Shown in pieces: positions 42,443-53,397 of a stretch of 64,000 bases of DNA (position 1 is the stretch's first letter; every line of letters begins with the position of its first letter). Location: NCBI GenBank assembly GCA_006386115.1, contig VFIW01000032.1, positions 454,418 to 518,417 of the forward strand, written 5' to 3'. The translations under genes were made by a program, and so were the position numbers. This DNA comes from Globisporangium splendens. Lineage: Eukaryota > Oomycota > Peronosporomycetes > Pythiales > Pythiaceae. The notes under the pieces were generated by a model. That model was not told where the DNA came from. It did no database searches and saw nothing but the letters and a program-made list of their open reading frames with translations.

Positions 42443-43539
42443 CTAGTCCTTTTCCAGCGTGCGCACGCGGCGGCGCAATTGCGCCAACTGTTGTATCACG
42501 GCGGCGTTGCGCTGCCATTCGCCATGCTCCGCGTACGGGAAGACCCCGGTGTAGCGGCCAGGCTTGGAAATATTGGACGTCACTGCCGTGCCGCCCGAGA
42601 TATGCACGTCGTCACCCAGCACCAGATGCCCCGAGAGCATCGCGGCGCCGCCGATGGTGCAGCGCTCGCCGATGGTGGTCGAGCCCGCCACACCCACGCA
42701 GGCCGCCATCGCGGTATGTGCGCCGATGCGGCAGTTGTGGCCGATCATGATCTGGTTGTCGAGCTTCACGCCGTCCGCGAGGACGGTGTCTTCAAGGGCG
42801 CCGCGGTCGACGGTGGTGTTGGCGCCGATTTCGACGTCATCGCCCAGCGAAACGCCGCCGAACTGCGGGATCTTGCCCCAGGCGCCCTTGCCCAGCGAAG
42901 GATCCGGCGCGAAGCCGAAACCATCGGCCCCCAGCACCGAACCGCTGTGCAGGATGACTCGGGCGCCGATCTTGACGCCTTCGTACAGCGTGACGTTGGC
43001 ATGCAGCCGGCCATCGGGCCCGATGGACGATCCGGCGCCGATGACGCAACCCGGACCCAGCACCGTGCCCCGTCCGATACGCACGCCGGCTTCGACGACG
43101 CAGTTCGGGCCGATACGCACGCCTTCTTCGATGATCGCGTCGGGCGCAACCACGGCGGAGGGATGGGTTTCAGCGGGCAAGGCGGGTCTGCGGCAGTGTC
43201 CGACCCACTGCGCGACGCGCGGTAGAGCAGTATAGGATTCTTGCAGATACATCGCAAATGGCGCGGTCGCTGGGGCCGCCCTGGCTTCGAGCGCCCTGCG
43301 ACGTCGTGGAGACGATGACGCGCCCCCGCTCCGGTTGCGCCAAGCTGGCTTTGGTAACGGGGATTGGACAGGAAAGTGATTTCCTGGGGGCCGGCCGAAG
43401 ACAGGGTCCCGATGCCGCAGACCCGCATGGGGTCTGCGCCGGGAACCGCACTGATACGCCAGTCCATACCCTGGGTATTGGCGGCGCTCAACAATGCTTC
43501 AAGTGTCGGCGCGCGGGCAAGATCCAGTAAAACCGGCAT
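42443..43539 (-). pseudogene. lpxD: UDP-3-O-acylglucosamine N-acyltransferase, frameshifted
   Basis: Third enzyme of lipid A synthesis, adding the N-linked acyl chain. The N-terminal domain is read from 43539 ([35 protein letters not shown]). At about 43,320 the frame breaks. A short stretch, [10 protein letters not shown], continues in a second frame, and from about 43,255 the hexapeptide-repeat domain runs in a third frame to 42443 ([20 protein letters not shown] onward, [11 protein letters not shown] with the active-site His). At least two small indels within about 120 bases are needed. The operon around it is intact and the gene is essential in most Gram-negatives, so sequencing errors are more likely than a true pseudogene. 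Confidence 0.9.
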
Positions 43540-43557
43540 GACTAGACGGGTATCGCT

Positions 43558-44118
43558 TTACTTGCCCAGGCTCTGGATCACCTTGTCGGTGATGTCGATG
43601 CGCGGGTTGACCGTCACCGCGTCCTGGATGATCAGGTCGTAGTTTTCCTGTTCGGCAATGCGCTTGATGGCGTCATTGGCCTTGGACACGATGCCCGAGA
43701 ATTCTTCGTTGCGGCGGCGGTTGAAGTCTTCCTGGAACTCGCGGCGCTTGCGCTGCAGGTCGGTGTCCAGGTTGGCCAGTTCGCGCTGGCGCTTGACGCG
43801 GTCGGATTCCGACAGGACGGGGGCGTCCTTGTCGAACTTCTCGGCTTGCGAGCGCAGGCTGTTGTTCAGGCGCTGGAGTTCGTCGTCGCGCTTCTTGAAT
43901 TCGGCTTCGATCTTGCTTTGGGCAGTCTTGGCCGGACCCGATTCGCGCAGGATGCGTTCGGTATTGACGAAACCGATCTTGGTGCCTTGCGCTTGCGCGG
44001 GGATCGCGGCAGCCGAACCGAGAATGAGCGCACCCACCAGGGCAATGGAGCCGCCCAGCTTGCCACGGCGCTTGGCGCCCAGCGTCTTCGATGATTTAAG
44101 TGCGAAATCAGACATCAT
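43558..44118 (-). CDS. skp: Periplasmic chaperone Skp/OmpH
   Basis: Periplasmic holdase of 186 residues that carries unfolded outer-membrane proteins to the BAM complex. A signal peptide (basic KRRGKLGG, hydrophobic core, then IPAQAQ) is followed by the mature start GTKIGFVNTERIL. The middle is a long charged coiled coil (EFKKRDDELQRLNNSLRSQ), matching the Skp tentacles. It has an unusually long cytosolic lead before the hydrophobic core; Met2 is an alternative start. It lies between bamA and lpxD, the usual order. Confidence 0.95.
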   Translation of the reverse strand: MMSDFALKSSKTLGAKRRGKLGGSIALVGALILGSAAAIPAQAQGTKIGFVNTERILRESGPAKTAQSKIEAEFKKRDDELQRLNNSLRSQAEKFDKDAPVLSESDRVKRQRELANLDTDLQRKRREFQEDFNRRRNEEFSGIVSKANDAIKRIAEQENYDLIIQDAVTVNPRIDITDKVIQSLGK

Positions 44119-44227
44119 GAAAATCTCACCTTCCAGTAAGGCAAAGCCAAAGTGTGTATTGTGCCACTAAACAGCAAGGACGCTGGACCAGGGGGCCGCG
44201 CCCTTGTTTTCAAGAGTAACGCCTCGC

Positions 44228-46561
44228 TTAGAATCCCGTTCCGATCTGGAACTGGAAGCTTTGCTTGTCGTCGCCCGGCTTGGAATTAAGCGGTCGCGCA
44301 TACGACAGCTGCAGCGGGCCCATCGGCGATTGCCAAGACAGGCCGATACCGGCCGAGAAACGCCAGCCGCACGGATCCTCGACCTCGGTGTTGTCGCGGC
44401 CACGGGTGCAGGACAGGCCGCTGCCCGCCGACACCTGACCGGCGTCGCTGAAGATGAACCAGCGCAGGGTGCGATCCTTCGAGGCGCCCGGGAATGGCAG
44501 GTACAGCTGGGCGTTGGCCACGATGCGGCGCGTGCCGCCCAGGTAATCGCCCGTCTTGACGTCGCGCGGACCCAGCGACGAGCCTTCGTAGCCGCGGACG
44601 GTGCCGATACCGCCGGCATAGACGTTCTTGATGACCGGGTAATCCTTGCTGCCGTAGCTCTGGCCCCAATCGACCATGCCGTTCAGCGCCAGGGTGTACG
44701 AGCCGCCCAGCGGCACGTAATACTGCTGTTGCGCCGTCAGCATCGTGTATTGCAGATCGATGGTCGACACGTCGGCCTTCAGGCGCGTGTACGAACCCTT
44801 GGTCGGCGCCAGCGCGCTGTCACGCGTGTCCTTGGACCAGCCGGCGCTCAGGATCACCGAGTTCGTCGCATCGCCATACTGGTCAACGAAACTTTCGTAG
44901 GCCGCCGGCGAGTTGTTGTACAGGTCGATCTGGTTGCGTTCGAAGTTGCCGCCCAGGAAGATGCGGTCGTACTCCGAGATCGGGATACCGAAGTTCATGC
45001 CCAGGCCCAAGGCCTTGACGCGGTAGTCACCGTCGTTGTTGTTCCAGGGCTCGGTCACGCGGTAGTACGCCGACGTGGTGCGGCTGATGCCGTCCTTGGT
45101 CCAGTACGGATCGGTATGCGACAGCACCACGGCGCGGTTCGTCTTGCTGGTGTTCAGTTGCAGCGTCAGGTTGGTGCCGCTGCCGAAGACGTTGTCTTCG
45201 CTGATACCGGCCGACAGAATGGCCTTTTCGGACGAGCCGTAGCCCACGCCCAGGTTGATCATGCCGGTGGGCTTTTCCTTCACGTCGACGTTGACGTCGA
45301 CCTGGTCAGGGGAGCCCGGGACCGGCTCGGTCTTGACGTTGACGTCGCTGAAGTAACCCAGACGGTCGACGCGATCGCGCGAGGTCTTGATGTCGCCGGC
45401 GTCGTACCAGGCAGCTTCCTGCTGGCGCATTTCGCGGCGCACGACTTCGTCGCGGGTACGGGTGTTGCCGCCGATCTGGATGCGGCGCACGTAGACGCGG
45501 CGGCTCGGGTCGACGTAGAACGTCAGGTCGGCTTCGTGCTTGGCGCGGTCCAGTTGCGGGTTCGGGTTGACGTTGGCGAACGCGTAGCCCAGCTCACCCA
45601 GGTAGTCGGTGATCGCCTTGGCGGAATCATTAGTCTTGGCGGCCGAGAAGGTCTCGCCTGCCTTGATCTGCACCAGGTCGTTGATTTCCTTGTCCAGGCC
45701 CAGCAGGTTGCCGGCCAGCTTGACGCTGCGCACCTTGTAGGGCTCGCCTTCGTGGACGGTGATCGTGATGCGGATGTCCTGGCGATCCGGCGAAATGGTG
45801 ACCTGCGGCGGCTCGACCGAGAACTCCAGGTAACCCTTGTCCAGGTAGAACGAGCGCAGGCGTTCGAGGTCGCCCTCGAGCTTTTCGCGCGAGTATTTAT
45901 CGGTATCGGTGTACCAGGTCAGCCAGCCGGGGGTGGTCAGCTTGAATTCGTCCAGCAGGTCGCTTTCGGAAAAGGCCTTGTTGCCGACGAAACGGATTTC
46001 CTGGATGCGCGCAACCGAGCCTTCGAACACGTCGAAGCTGACGCCGACGCGGTTACGCGGCAGCGGCGTGACGGTGGAAGTGACTTCGACGCCGTATTTG
46101 CCCTTGGACAGATACTGCTGCTTCAATTCGTATTCGGCGCGCTCGAGCATGGAGCGGTCGAAAATGCGGCCTTCCGCAAAACCGACCTGCGCCAGCGAGG
46201 TGGTGATGGCCTTGGAATCGAATTCGCGCATGCCGTTGAAGTTAACGGACGCGATGGTGGGACGTTCTTGAACGACCACGACGACGACATTATTGTCCGT
46301 CTGGATCTGAACGTCGGTGAAAAAGCCCGTGCCATACAAACGGCGGATGGCTTCGGTGGCTTCTTCTTCGGTGAATTTCTCGCCGACCTTGACAGGCAGA
46401 TAACCAAAGACGGTGCCGGCGTCGGTTCGTTGAATACCCTCCACGCGGATATCCCGCACGACAAAGGGTTCGAAGGCGTGGGCCAAGGCCGGCAACATCA
46501 GCGCGGCTACGAGACCCGGCAGTACACCCTTTTTGTGTTGAAACATCCGGCGAAAAGACAT
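44228..46561 (-). CDS. bamA: Outer membrane protein assembly factor BamA
   Basis: Central barrel protein of the BAM complex, which folds and inserts outer-membrane beta-barrels. The start at 46561 (MSFRRMFQHKKG) gives 777 residues with a signal peptide ending ALAHA. Five POTRA domains follow (VRDIRVEGIQRTDAGTVFGY opens the first). The C-terminal barrel has conserved VRGYEGSSLGPRD, whose VRGY/F motif on loop 6 is required for function, and ends with GTGF, an aromatic terminus as expected. The open frame extends to 46585 but lacks a fitting start. Sequence and context resemble Bordetella/Achromobacter Omp85. Confidence 0.97.
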   Translation of the reverse strand: MSFRRMFQHKKGVLPGLVAALMLPALAHAFEPFVVRDIRVEGIQRTDAGTVFGYLPVKVGEKFTEEEATEAIRRLYGTGFFTDVQIQTDNNVVVVVVQERPTIASVNFNGMREFDSKAITTSLAQVGFAEGRIFDRSMLERAEYELKQQYLSKGKYGVEVTSTVTPLPRNRVGVSFDVFEGSVARIQEIRFVGNKAFSESDLLDEFKLTTPGWLTWYTDTDKYSREKLEGDLERLRSFYLDKGYLEFSVEPPQVTISPDRQDIRITITVHEGEPYKVRSVKLAGNLLGLDKEINDLVQIKAGETFSAAKTNDSAKAITDYLGELGYAFANVNPNPQLDRAKHEADLTFYVDPSRRVYVRRIQIGGNTRTRDEVVRREMRQQEAAWYDAGDIKTSRDRVDRLGYFSDVNVKTEPVPGSPDQVDVNVDVKEKPTGMINLGVGYGSSEKAILSAGISEDNVFGSGTNLTLQLNTSKTNRAVVLSHTDPYWTKDGISRTTSAYYRVTEPWNNNDGDYRVKALGLGMNFGIPISEYDRIFLGGNFERNQIDLYNNSPAAYESFVDQYGDATNSVILSAGWSKDTRDSALAPTKGSYTRLKADVSTIDLQYTMLTAQQQYYVPLGGSYTLALNGMVDWGQSYGSKDYPVIKNVYAGGIGTVRGYEGSSLGPRDVKTGDYLGGTRRIVANAQLYLPFPGASKDRTLRWFIFSDAGQVSAGSGLSCTRGRDNTEVEDPCGWRFSAGIGLSWQSPMGPLQLSYARPLNSKPGDDKQSFQFQIGTGF

Positions 46562-46614
46562 CCTTGAGTATCCTCGGTCGTGCAAATGGCGGGGGATTTT
46601 ATGCTAAATGGCGT

Positions 46615-47946
46615 TCAAGTGAACAAACGCGTGAAATCGTTGAACAGCGCAAGCCCCATCAGGCTTGCCAATATGCCTATGCCGGCGCGTTGTCCGATGT
46701 CGATCCATCTTGCGGGCGGGGGGCTACCCCGCACAATTTCGACGAGATAGTACAGCAGATGGCCACCATCCAGCATAGGAATGGGGAGCAAATTTAAAAC
46801 GCCCAGGCTGATACTGATCAATGCGATATAGGCGATATACGCAACAATTCCGATCCGGGCGGTCTGGCCGGCGTAGTCCGCAATGGTGACCGGACCGCTT
46901 ACATTGCGCCACGACACGTCGCCCGTCACCATGCGGCCCATCATGCGCAGCGAAAACCAGGCGGTGTCCCAGGTGCGGACGGCGCCGCGCCAGAGGCTGT
47001 CGAAGACGCCATAGCGCACGGTCACCATCGGCACGTTGCCGCCCAGTTGCACGCCCAATCGGCCGATTTCCTGGCCGTTGACGACTTCAGGGCGAGGCGT
47101 GACATTCAGGGTGACGTTGGCACCATCCCGGACCACGGTCAGGGCGAGCGGCTTGCCGGCGCTTTCCTGGATCTGCTTGACGAGCGCGCCGGTGTCGGGC
47201 GCCGGCTGGCCATTGACGGCCACGACCAGGTCACCCGCGCGCAGGCCGGCGGCCTGCCCTTCTCCGCCGTCGATCACCGCGCGCACGGCGGGCTTGGGCT
47301 GGGCCAGACGCACGCCGGCCGCGGCAAGCGGGTCGCCCTCGGCCGGGTCCATCGTGTTGGGGGGAAGATCGAGTTCGCGCCGCTGGACGGCGCCGGACGG
47401 CGTGCTGACCTCGATGCTGGCGCGCCCGCCGGTGGACATGACGTCCATCAGACGCCAGCGGGCGTCGGACCACGAGGCGACCTCCTGGCCATCGATGGCC
47501 AGGATGCGGTCGCCGGCCAACAGGCCAGCCCGCGCTGCGGGGGTCTCGGCCGCGGGCGGCGCGATGATGGCGACGGGCTCCTCGGTGCCGGCCATGTTCA
47601 GGCACGCATACAGGAACACCGCGAGGATCAGATTGAAGATGGGGCCAGCGGCCACGATGGCGATGCGCTGGCCCACAGGCTTGGTGTTGAAGGCGGAAGC
47701 CGCCACGGCCGGCGAGGCCCCAGGCGGCGCATCGTCCAGCATCTTGACGTAGCCGCCCAGCGGCAGCGCGGATACCGCCCATTCGGTGCCGTGCCGGTCG
47801 GTGCGGCGCAGGATGACCTTGCCAAAGCCCACCGAGAAACGCAGGACCTTCACACCGCAAAGGCGGGCAACCCAATAGTGCCCGAGCTCATGGAAAATGA
47901 TCAGTGAGCCGAGCGCTACCGCAAAGGCCAGCAAGGTGAAAAGCAT
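46615..47946 (-). CDS. rseP: Site-2 metalloprotease RseP
   Basis: Inner-membrane zinc protease of 443 residues. It cleaves the anti-sigma factor RseA within the membrane to release sigma-E when outer-membrane assembly fails, and trims leftover signal peptides. The zinc site HELGHYWVARLCGVKV is in the first transmembrane helix and the second metal-site motif MLDGGHLLYYLVE is near the C-terminus. Two PDZ domains lie between (around VAIIAPPAAETPAARAGLLA and GGEGQAAGLRAGDLVV). It lies upstream of bamA in the same run, fitting its job in envelope stress. Confidence 0.97.
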   Translation of the reverse strand: MLFTLLAFAVALGSLIIFHELGHYWVARLCGVKVLRFSVGFGKVILRRTDRHGTEWAVSALPLGGYVKMLDDAPPGASPAVAASAFNTKPVGQRIAIVAAGPIFNLILAVFLYACLNMAGTEEPVAIIAPPAAETPAARAGLLAGDRILAIDGQEVASWSDARWRLMDVMSTGGRASIEVSTPSGAVQRRELDLPPNTMDPAEGDPLAAAGVRLAQPKPAVRAVIDGGEGQAAGLRAGDLVVAVNGQPAPDTGALVKQIQESAGKPLALTVVRDGANVTLNVTPRPEVVNGQEIGRLGVQLGGNVPMVTVRYGVFDSLWRGAVRTWDTAWFSLRMMGRMVTGDVSWRNVSGPVTIADYAGQTARIGIVAYIAYIALISISLGVLNLLPIPMLDGGHLLYYLVEIVRGSPPPARWIDIGQRAGIGILASLMGLALFNDFTRLFT

Positions 47947-48000
47947 GGGGTCGGAATCTAGGAAATCAGAGGCAAACGCAGAGGCAATCGCGGCCCGCCA

Positions 48001-49200
48001 TCAGGCCAGTCCGAGGTTGCCCGCAAAGGCGCGCGCCTCGGCGTCAAGCGCAAGTACGTCGTCAAGACTGCTGAGCGTAACAGATGCTTGCCGCGCCTGC
48101 CACTCGAGCGCAGCCTCGATGACCCGCGGAATCCAGGTGTAGGCCAGCCGCCCGTCCAAAAATGCGTCAACCGCCACCTCGTTGGCCGCATTGAGCACCA
48201 CGCAGGCGCCCTGCCCCGCCCGCATCGCGGCAAAGGAATGCGCCAGGCACGGAAAGCGGGTCAGATCCGGCTTTTCGAAGTCCAAGCGGCCATGCCGGGT
48301 CAAATCCAGCGGGCTTACGCCGCTCTCGATGCGGTCGGGAAAGCCAAGGCCGTACGCGATGGGCGTGCGCATGTCGGGCTGGCCCAGCTGCGCGAGCACC
48401 GAACCGTCGTCGTACTCGACCATCGAATGCACGACGCTCTGCGGGTGCACGACCACGTCGATCCGATCGGCCGGCATCGCGAACAACCAGTGCGCTTCGA
48501 TGACCTCAAGCCCCTTGTTCAGCATCGTGGCCGAATCGACAGAGATCTTGCGGCCCATGCTCCAGTTGGGGTGGGCGCAGGCCTGTTCGGGGGTGATGTC
48601 GTGCAGGTCTTCCAGGTCGCGGCCGCGGAAAGGCCCACCCGACGCGGTCAGCAGCAAACGGCGCACGCCCTTGGCCGGCTGCTGCGGCGCATCGGCACGG
48701 CCTTGGTGCGGCAGACATTGGAAGATGGCGTTGTGTTCGCTGTCGATGGGCAGCAATTCGGCGCCGTTGTCGCGGATGGCCTGCATGAAAAGCGTGCCGG
48801 CGGCGACCAGCGCCTCTTTGTTGGCGAGCAGCACGCGCTTGCCAGCACGCGCGGCGGCAAGCGCCGAAGGCAGGCCTGCGGCGCCCACGATGGCGGCCAT
48901 CACGGTGTCGCACTGCGAATCCGCGGCGGTGTCGGCCAGCGCCTGTGCGCCCACGCGGATTTCGGGCATGGCTTGCCCGCCCGTCCAGGCATCGATGAAT
49001 TTCTGGCGGGCGGCGGCGTCGGGCACCACGACGACCGCGGCCCGGCTGGCCAGCGCCTGCTCGGCCAGCCGTTGCATCCGGCTGTGGGCCGAAAGCGCGT
49101 AAACCGCCATCCGCTGCGGGTGGCGGGCAATCACGTCCAGCGTGCTTTCACCAATCGAACCGGTCGATCCCAGCACGACGACACGTTGAAAAGCCGTCAA
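48001..49200 (-). CDS. dxr: 1-deoxy-D-xylulose 5-phosphate reductoisomerase
   Basis: Second enzyme of the MEP isoprenoid pathway; converts DXP to MEP with NADPH. 399 residues. The NADPH-binding start [18 protein letters not shown] is complete. The metal- and substrate-site segments [15 protein letters not shown] and [20 protein letters not shown] are present. Its first codons overlap the end of cdsA by 4 bases. The pathway supplies the isoprenyl chain that UppS, encoded nearby, extends to undecaprenyl diphosphate. Confidence 0.97.
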   Translation of the reverse strand: MTAFQRVVVLGSTGSIGESTLDVIARHPQRMAVYALSAHSRMQRLAEQALASRAAVVVVPDAAARQKFIDAWTGGQAMPEIRVGAQALADTAADSQCDTVMAAIVGAAGLPSALAAARAGKRVLLANKEALVAAGTLFMQAIRDNGAELLPIDSEHNAIFQCLPHQGRADAPQQPAKGVRRLLLTASGGPFRGRDLEDLHDITPEQACAHPNWSMGRKISVDSATMLNKGLEVIEAHWLFAMPADRIDVVVHPQSVVHSMVEYDDGSVLAQLGQPDMRTPIAYGLGFPDRIESGVSPLDLTRHGRLDFEKPDLTRFPCLAHSFAAMRAGQGACVVLNAANEVAVDAFLDGRLAYTWIPRVIEAALEWQARQASVTLSSLDDVLALDAEARAFAGNLGLA

Positions 49201-50054
49201 AACAAGACTCCAGACAAAAGTAGCGCGAACGGCGCGACGGGAAGAATCGCATCGATCCGGTCATAGACGCCGCCATGGCCAGGCAAGAGTGTGCTGGAAT
49301 CCTTGCGGCCCGCGCGGCGCTTGAGCAGCGACTCGAACAGGTCTCCCACAATGGACAGCACGCCCAGCACCGCGGCGATCGGCAGGGCGAGCCAGAAAGC
49401 CCAGCGTTCCACCAGGGCGTGACCGAAGGTGCCGTCCCACAGGCTGGACAGCCCGATCCACACCACCGCGCCCAGGACGCCAGCGATGGCGCCTTCGATG
49501 GTCTTGCCCGGACTCACTCGCGGAGCCAGTTTACGCTTGCCGAAGGCCCGGCCGGCAAAGTAAGCGGCAATATCGGCCACCCAGACGAGGGCCAGCAGCG
49601 ACACGACGAACACGGCGCCGCGCGCCACGTACATCTGCGCCAGCACCGCCCAGGCGGCAAACGCGGCCGGGACGGAGAAGACCGACCACGCCAGACTGGC
49701 CGGCGGCGCGTCGGCGCGCCCGCGCACCACGGCGGCCACGCCGGCAAACAGCCAGACGGCGGACACGGCCGGCACCAGGTAGCGCAGCACCCAGCCGGGA
49801 TCGCCCGCGCCGGTCCGGTCACCCGCCAGCCACGCGGACGTCAGCACCAGCATGCCAGCGAACAGCAGGACGGCGACACCGATGGAGATGAGGGGGGAAG
49901 GCGGTTGCGGCAGCGTCAGGCGCAACCACTCCCAGTTGGCGCACGCGGCCGCAAGGGCCAGCAGCGCGACGAACCACCAGGGATTGGCGCTCGCCATGGC
50001 GGCGGCCAGAATGGCCAACAAAACGACGGCGGTAACGATACGCTGGCCCAGCAT
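49197..50054 (-). CDS. cdsA: Phosphatidate cytidylyltransferase
   Basis: Makes CDP-diacylglycerol from phosphatidic acid and CTP, the branch point of phospholipid synthesis, in the inner membrane. 285 residues with about eight hydrophobic helices. The family signature lies at the C-terminal end: [18 protein letters not shown], then [20 protein letters not shown] and [14 protein letters not shown], with the Lys and Asp pairs that bind metal and CTP. It is stop-to-start coupled to dxr downstream. Confidence 0.96.
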   Translation of the reverse strand: MLGQRIVTAVVLLAILAAAMASANPWWFVALLALAAACANWEWLRLTLPQPPSPLISIGVAVLLFAGMLVLTSAWLAGDRTGAGDPGWVLRYLVPAVSAVWLFAGVAAVVRGRADAPPASLAWSVFSVPAAFAAWAVLAQMYVARGAVFVVSLLALVWVADIAAYFAGRAFGKRKLAPRVSPGKTIEGAIAGVLGAVVWIGLSSLWDGTFGHALVERWAFWLALPIAAVLGVLSIVGDLFESLLKRRAGRKDSSTLLPGHGGVYDRIDAILPVAPFALLLSGVLF

Positions 50055-50105
50055 GTGACGGTCTCCTCTTGTGCAGCCTGGAAAGACGCGCGCGTCGCGT
50101 TCAGC

Positions 50106-50870
50106 TTACTTTGCAGCCGCTTCGCTGACTTGTGCGCTGGTGCGGCCGAAGCGGCGCTCGCGCGTGCGGTACCAATCAAAGGCGGCCATGAGTTCATTGG
50201 CGCCGAAATCCGGCCAGTAGCGATCCGTGAAGTAGAACTCCGCGTACGCCATCTGCCAGATCAGGAAATTGGAAATGCGCTGCTCACCGCCGGTGCGGAT
50301 GAACAGGTCGGGCTCGGGGGCCCATGCCATGGAAAGGTGCCGGGAAAGACGCTCCTCGTCCACCCGTTCTGGGTGCGCGGCCAGGTCGGGCTCGGCCGCC
50401 AGCATGGCGCGGGTGGCTTGCAGGATGTCCCAACGGCCGCCGTAGTTGGCGGCGACGGTCAGGTGCAGCCGGTCGTTATGCGCGGTGCGCTCTTGCGCAG
50501 CGGCGATCAGCTCGCGCAGGCGCGGCTCGAAGGCGCTCAGGTCGCCGATGACGTGCAGGCGCACGCCCTGCTCTTGCAGCTTGCCGACCTCGCGCTCGAG
50601 CGCCTGCACGAACAGGCGCATCAGGAGCGAGACTTCCTCGGCCGGACGGCGCCAGTTCTCGGAACTGAACGCAAACAGCGTCAGGTAGCGCACACCCGCG
50701 CGACCGCACGCCTCGACCACGCGGCGGACGGCCTGCACGCCTTTGGCGTGCCCGGCCGTGCGAGGCAGCAGACGCCGCGTCGCCCAGCGGCCGTTGCCAT
50801 CCATGATGATAGCGACGTGCTCGGGGATGTCGCGGATATCGGGAACCGCCTGAGTCGAACTTGTTGCCAT
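50106..50870 (-). CDS. uppS: Undecaprenyl diphosphate synthase
   Basis: Cis-prenyltransferase that extends farnesyl diphosphate to the C55 lipid carrier used for peptidoglycan and O-antigen. Active-site motif [16 protein letters not shown] near residues 18-33, then [20 protein letters not shown] and the C-terminal [19 protein letters not shown] with DRYWPDF. The start at 50870 (MATSSTQ) gives 254 residues; a farther start at 50909 is open but unlikely. It lies upstream of cdsA with a 51-base gap. Confidence 0.96.
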   Translation of the reverse strand: MATSSTQAVPDIRDIPEHVAIIMDGNGRWATRRLLPRTAGHAKGVQAVRRVVEACGRAGVRYLTLFAFSSENWRRPAEEVSLLMRLFVQALEREVGKLQEQGVRLHVIGDLSAFEPRLRELIAAAQERTAHNDRLHLTVAANYGGRWDILQATRAMLAAEPDLAAHPERVDEERLSRHLSMAWAPEPDLFIRTGGEQRISNFLIWQMAYAEFYFTDRYWPDFGANELMAAFDWYRTRERRFGRTSAQVSEAAAK

Positions 50871-51046
50871 TAGTTTGGGGGCTGCGCGCGGCGGACCGGC
50901 GAAAGACACGAATACGGGAAAAAACCTGCGCCGTCGTTTCCATCGCTACGAGGAAGTACCGCGAGGCAATGGACAGGACGGCGCATGTGCAACGAAATCC
51001 TGACGCCACGCGGGCCGACAAAGCGGCGCCGCGTGGCGTGTTGGGA

Positions 51047-51607
51047 TTATACGGTCATGATTTCGGCTTCTTTCTGGACGACCATCTTGTCGATGTCGGC
51101 GACGGCGCGATCCGTCAGCTTCTGGACGTCGTCCTGCGAACGGCGTTCGTCGTCCTCGGAGATTTCCTTGTCCTTGACCAGCTTCTTGAGCGCTTCGTTG
51201 GCCTCACGGCGCAGGTTACGCACCGCGATCTTGGCGTCTTCGCCTTCGCTGCGCACGACCTTGGTCAGGTCGCGGCGGCGTTCTTCGGTCAGCGCGGGCA
51301 TCGGAACGCGGATCGTGTCGCCCATCGAGATGGGGTTCAGGCCCAGGTCCGACTCACGGATGGCCTTTTCGATCGGGCCGGCCATGTGCTTTTCGTACGG
51401 CTGCAGGCTGATGGTGCGGGCATCGACCAGGTTCACGTTGGCGACCTGGCCGACCGGCACGGGCGAGCCGTAGTATTCGACCTGCACGTGGTCCAGGATG
51501 CCGGTGTGGGCGCGGCCCGTGCGGATCTTGGCCAGGTTGGTCTTGAGCGTATCAAGCGACTTGGCCATCCTGGCTTCGGCGGATTTGCGGATTTCTGCTG
51601 CGCTCAT
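51047..51607 (-). CDS. frr: Ribosome recycling factor
   Basis: With EF-G, splits the 70S ribosome after termination. 186 residues, the standard length. Family phrases: [57 protein letters not shown] good Shine-Dalgarno (AAGGAA) lies 6 bases before the ATG. It follows pyrH by 15 bases. Confidence 0.98.
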   Translation of the reverse strand: MSAAEIRKSAEARMAKSLDTLKTNLAKIRTGRAHTGILDHVQVEYYGSPVPVGQVANVNLVDARTISLQPYEKHMAGPIEKAIRESDLGLNPISMGDTIRVPMPALTEERRRDLTKVVRSEGEDAKIAVRNLRREANEALKKLVKDKEISEDDERRSQDDVQKLTDRAVADIDKMVVQKEAEIMTV

Positions 51608-51622
51608 GGAATTTCCTTTTCT

Positions 51623-52339
51623 TTAAACGTGTACCAACGTGCCTTCGTCCTCGCCGCTCACGACTCGCTTGAGCGCGCCGGACTTATTGATCGAAAACAC
51701 CTTGATCGGCAATTTCTGGTCGCGGCACAACGCGAAAGCGGTGGCGTCCATGACTTCAAGGCGGCGAACGATCGCCTCGTCGAAGCTGATGCGCGCGTAA
51801 CGCGTCGCGGTGGGATCCTTGTTGGGATCCGCACTGTAGATGCCGTCCACCTTGGTGGCCTTCAGCACGATCTCCGCGCCGATCTCGGCGCCGCGCAGTG
51901 CCGCAGCCGTGTCGGTGGTGAAGAAGGGATTGCCGGTACCCGCGGCGAAGATCACGACCTTGCCCTCTTCGAGGTAACGCAAGGCCTTCGGCCGGATGTA
52001 GGGCTCGACGACCTGATCGATATTCAGCGCGGATTGTACCCGGGTGTCGATACCCTTGTGCTTGAGCGCGTCTTGCAGCGCAAGCGCGTTCATGATGGTG
52101 GCCATCATGCCCATGTAGTCGGCGGTGGCGCGGTCCATGCCCTGCGCACCCGGGGCGACGCCACGGAAGATGTTGCCTCCGCCGATGACGATGGCCAATT
52201 CGACGCCTGCGGCGGCGACTTCAGCGATCTCATCGGTCATACGGACGATGGTGGAGCGATTGATGCCAAATGCATCGTCGCCCATCAGCGCCTCGCCGGA
52301 AAGTTTGAGAAGAACCCGTTTGTATGCCCTGCTGCTCAT
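51623..52339 (-). CDS. pyrH: UMP kinase
   Basis: Amino-acid-kinase-fold enzyme that phosphorylates UMP to UDP. The start at 52339 ([20 protein letters not shown]) gives 238 residues; the frame is open for 14 more codons upstream but these do not fit the family. Other motifs: [11 protein letters not shown] for phosphate binding, and [19 protein letters not shown]. The tsf-pyrH-frr order is highly conserved in bacteria. A terminator hairpin between tsf and pyrH suggests pyrH also has its own promoter. Confidence 0.97.
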   Translation of the reverse strand: MSSRAYKRVLLKLSGEALMGDDAFGINRSTIVRMTDEIAEVAAAGVELAIVIGGGNIFRGVAPGAQGMDRATADYMGMMATIMNALALQDALKHKGIDTRVQSALNIDQVVEPYIRPKALRYLEEGKVVIFAAGTGNPFFTTDTAAALRGAEIGAEIVLKATKVDGIYSADPNKDPTATRYARISFDEAIVRRLEVMDATAFALCRDQKLPIKVFSINKSGALKRVVSGEDEGTLVHV

Positions 52340-52464
52340 AGGTGATATCCCGAAGAACAATCCGACGAAAGTGTAAGACAAGAATGGGGTTGACCCCCAG
52401 CACCGCGCCCGCCTGGCGGGTTGGCTGCCCCATCGGCGTCTGCCTTTGGGGGCCCATGCGGCGA

Positions 52465-52503
52465 AAAAGGCCGGACTAGAATTTAATCTAGCGCCGGCCT
52501 TTA
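52465..52503 (-). terminator. Rho-independent terminator after tsf
   Basis: Read on the minus strand: AAAGGCCGGCGCTAGAT, a short AT loop, then a near-complementary TCTAGTCCGGCCTTTTT ending in T's, just after the tsf stop. It should end the rpsB-tsf transcript, wholly or in part. Confidence 0.85.
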
Positions 52504-52518
52504 AGCACTACCTAGAGG

Positions 52519-53397
52519 TCAGGCGGCGCCAGCGGCGGCGGCGGCAACCTCAGCGGCAAAGTCGCTGGTCTTCTTCTCGATACCTTCGCCGACGACGAAC
52601 AGCACGAACTTGCTGATCGATGCGCCCTTTTCCTTCAGGTGCTGTTCGACCGTGTGCTTGTCGCTCTTGACGAACGGCTGCGACAGCAGCGTCACTTCCT
52701 TCAGGAACTTCACGACCGAGCCTTCGACCATCTTGGCGACGATGTCGGCCGGCTTGCCGGATTCGGCGGCCTTCTGCTCGGCAACCGAGCGCTCGGCGGC
52801 GATGTCGGCAGGGTTCACGCCGTCGGCGTTCAGGGCCTTGGGCTTGGTGGCGGCGATGTGCATCGCCAGGTCCTTGCCCACTTCCTCGGCGCCGGTGTAT
52901 TCGACCAGCACGCCGATCTTGCCGCCGTGCACGTAGCTGGCCAGCGAGTTGGCGGTCTCGATGCGCTCGAAGCGGCGGATCGAGATGTTTTCGCCGATCT
53001 TGCCGATCAGGGCGGTGCGGGTGGTTTCGACGGTGCCTTCACCGAAGGGCAGCGCCGACAGCGCGGCCACGTCGGCCGGGTTCTGCGTGGCGACCAGCTC
53101 AGCCAGCTTGTTCACGAAGCCGACGAAGTCGTCGTTCTTGGCGACGAAGTCGGTTTCGCAGTTGATTTCGATGACGGCGCCCTTCTTGGCGTCGGCGGAG
53201 ATGAACAGACCGATCAGGCCTTCGGCGGTGACGCGGGCGGCGGCCTTGCTGGCCTTGTTGCCCAGCTTGACGCGCAGGATTTCTTCAGCGCGGGCCAGGT
53301 CGCCTTCAGCTTCCGTCAGGGCCTTCTTGCATTCCATCATGGGCGCGTCAGTCTTTTCGCGCAGTTCCTTGACCAGGGCAGCGGTAATTTCAGCCAT
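52519..53397 (-). CDS. tsf: Elongation factor Ts
   Basis: Guanine-nucleotide exchange factor for EF-Tu, 292 residues. N-terminal domain with [19 protein letters not shown] and its [11 protein letters not shown] helix. The core has the [20 protein letters not shown] signature. The C-terminus ([20 protein letters not shown]) is typical. Shine-Dalgarno GGAG is 6 bases before the ATG. It follows rpsB after a 180-base spacer that contains two GC-rich hairpins. Confidence 0.98.
   Translation of the reverse strand: MAEITAALVKELREKTDAPMMECKKALTEAEGDLARAEEILRVKLGNKASKAAARVTAEGLIGLFISADAKKGAVIEINCETDFVAKNDDFVGFVNKLAELVATQNPADVAALSALPFGEGTVETTRTALIGKIGENISIRRFERIETANSLASYVHGGKIGVLVEYTGAEEVGKDLAMHIAATKPKALNADGVNPADIAAERSVAEQKAAESGKPADIVAKMVEGSVVKFLKEVTLLSQPFVKSDKHTVEQHLKEKGASISKFVLFVVGEGIEKKTSDFAAEVAAAAAGAA

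Noticed and set aside
44204..46567. 787-codon open frame on the plus strand
   Set aside because: Mirror frame of bamA; no domains and an implausible Val/Asp/Arg-rich composition.
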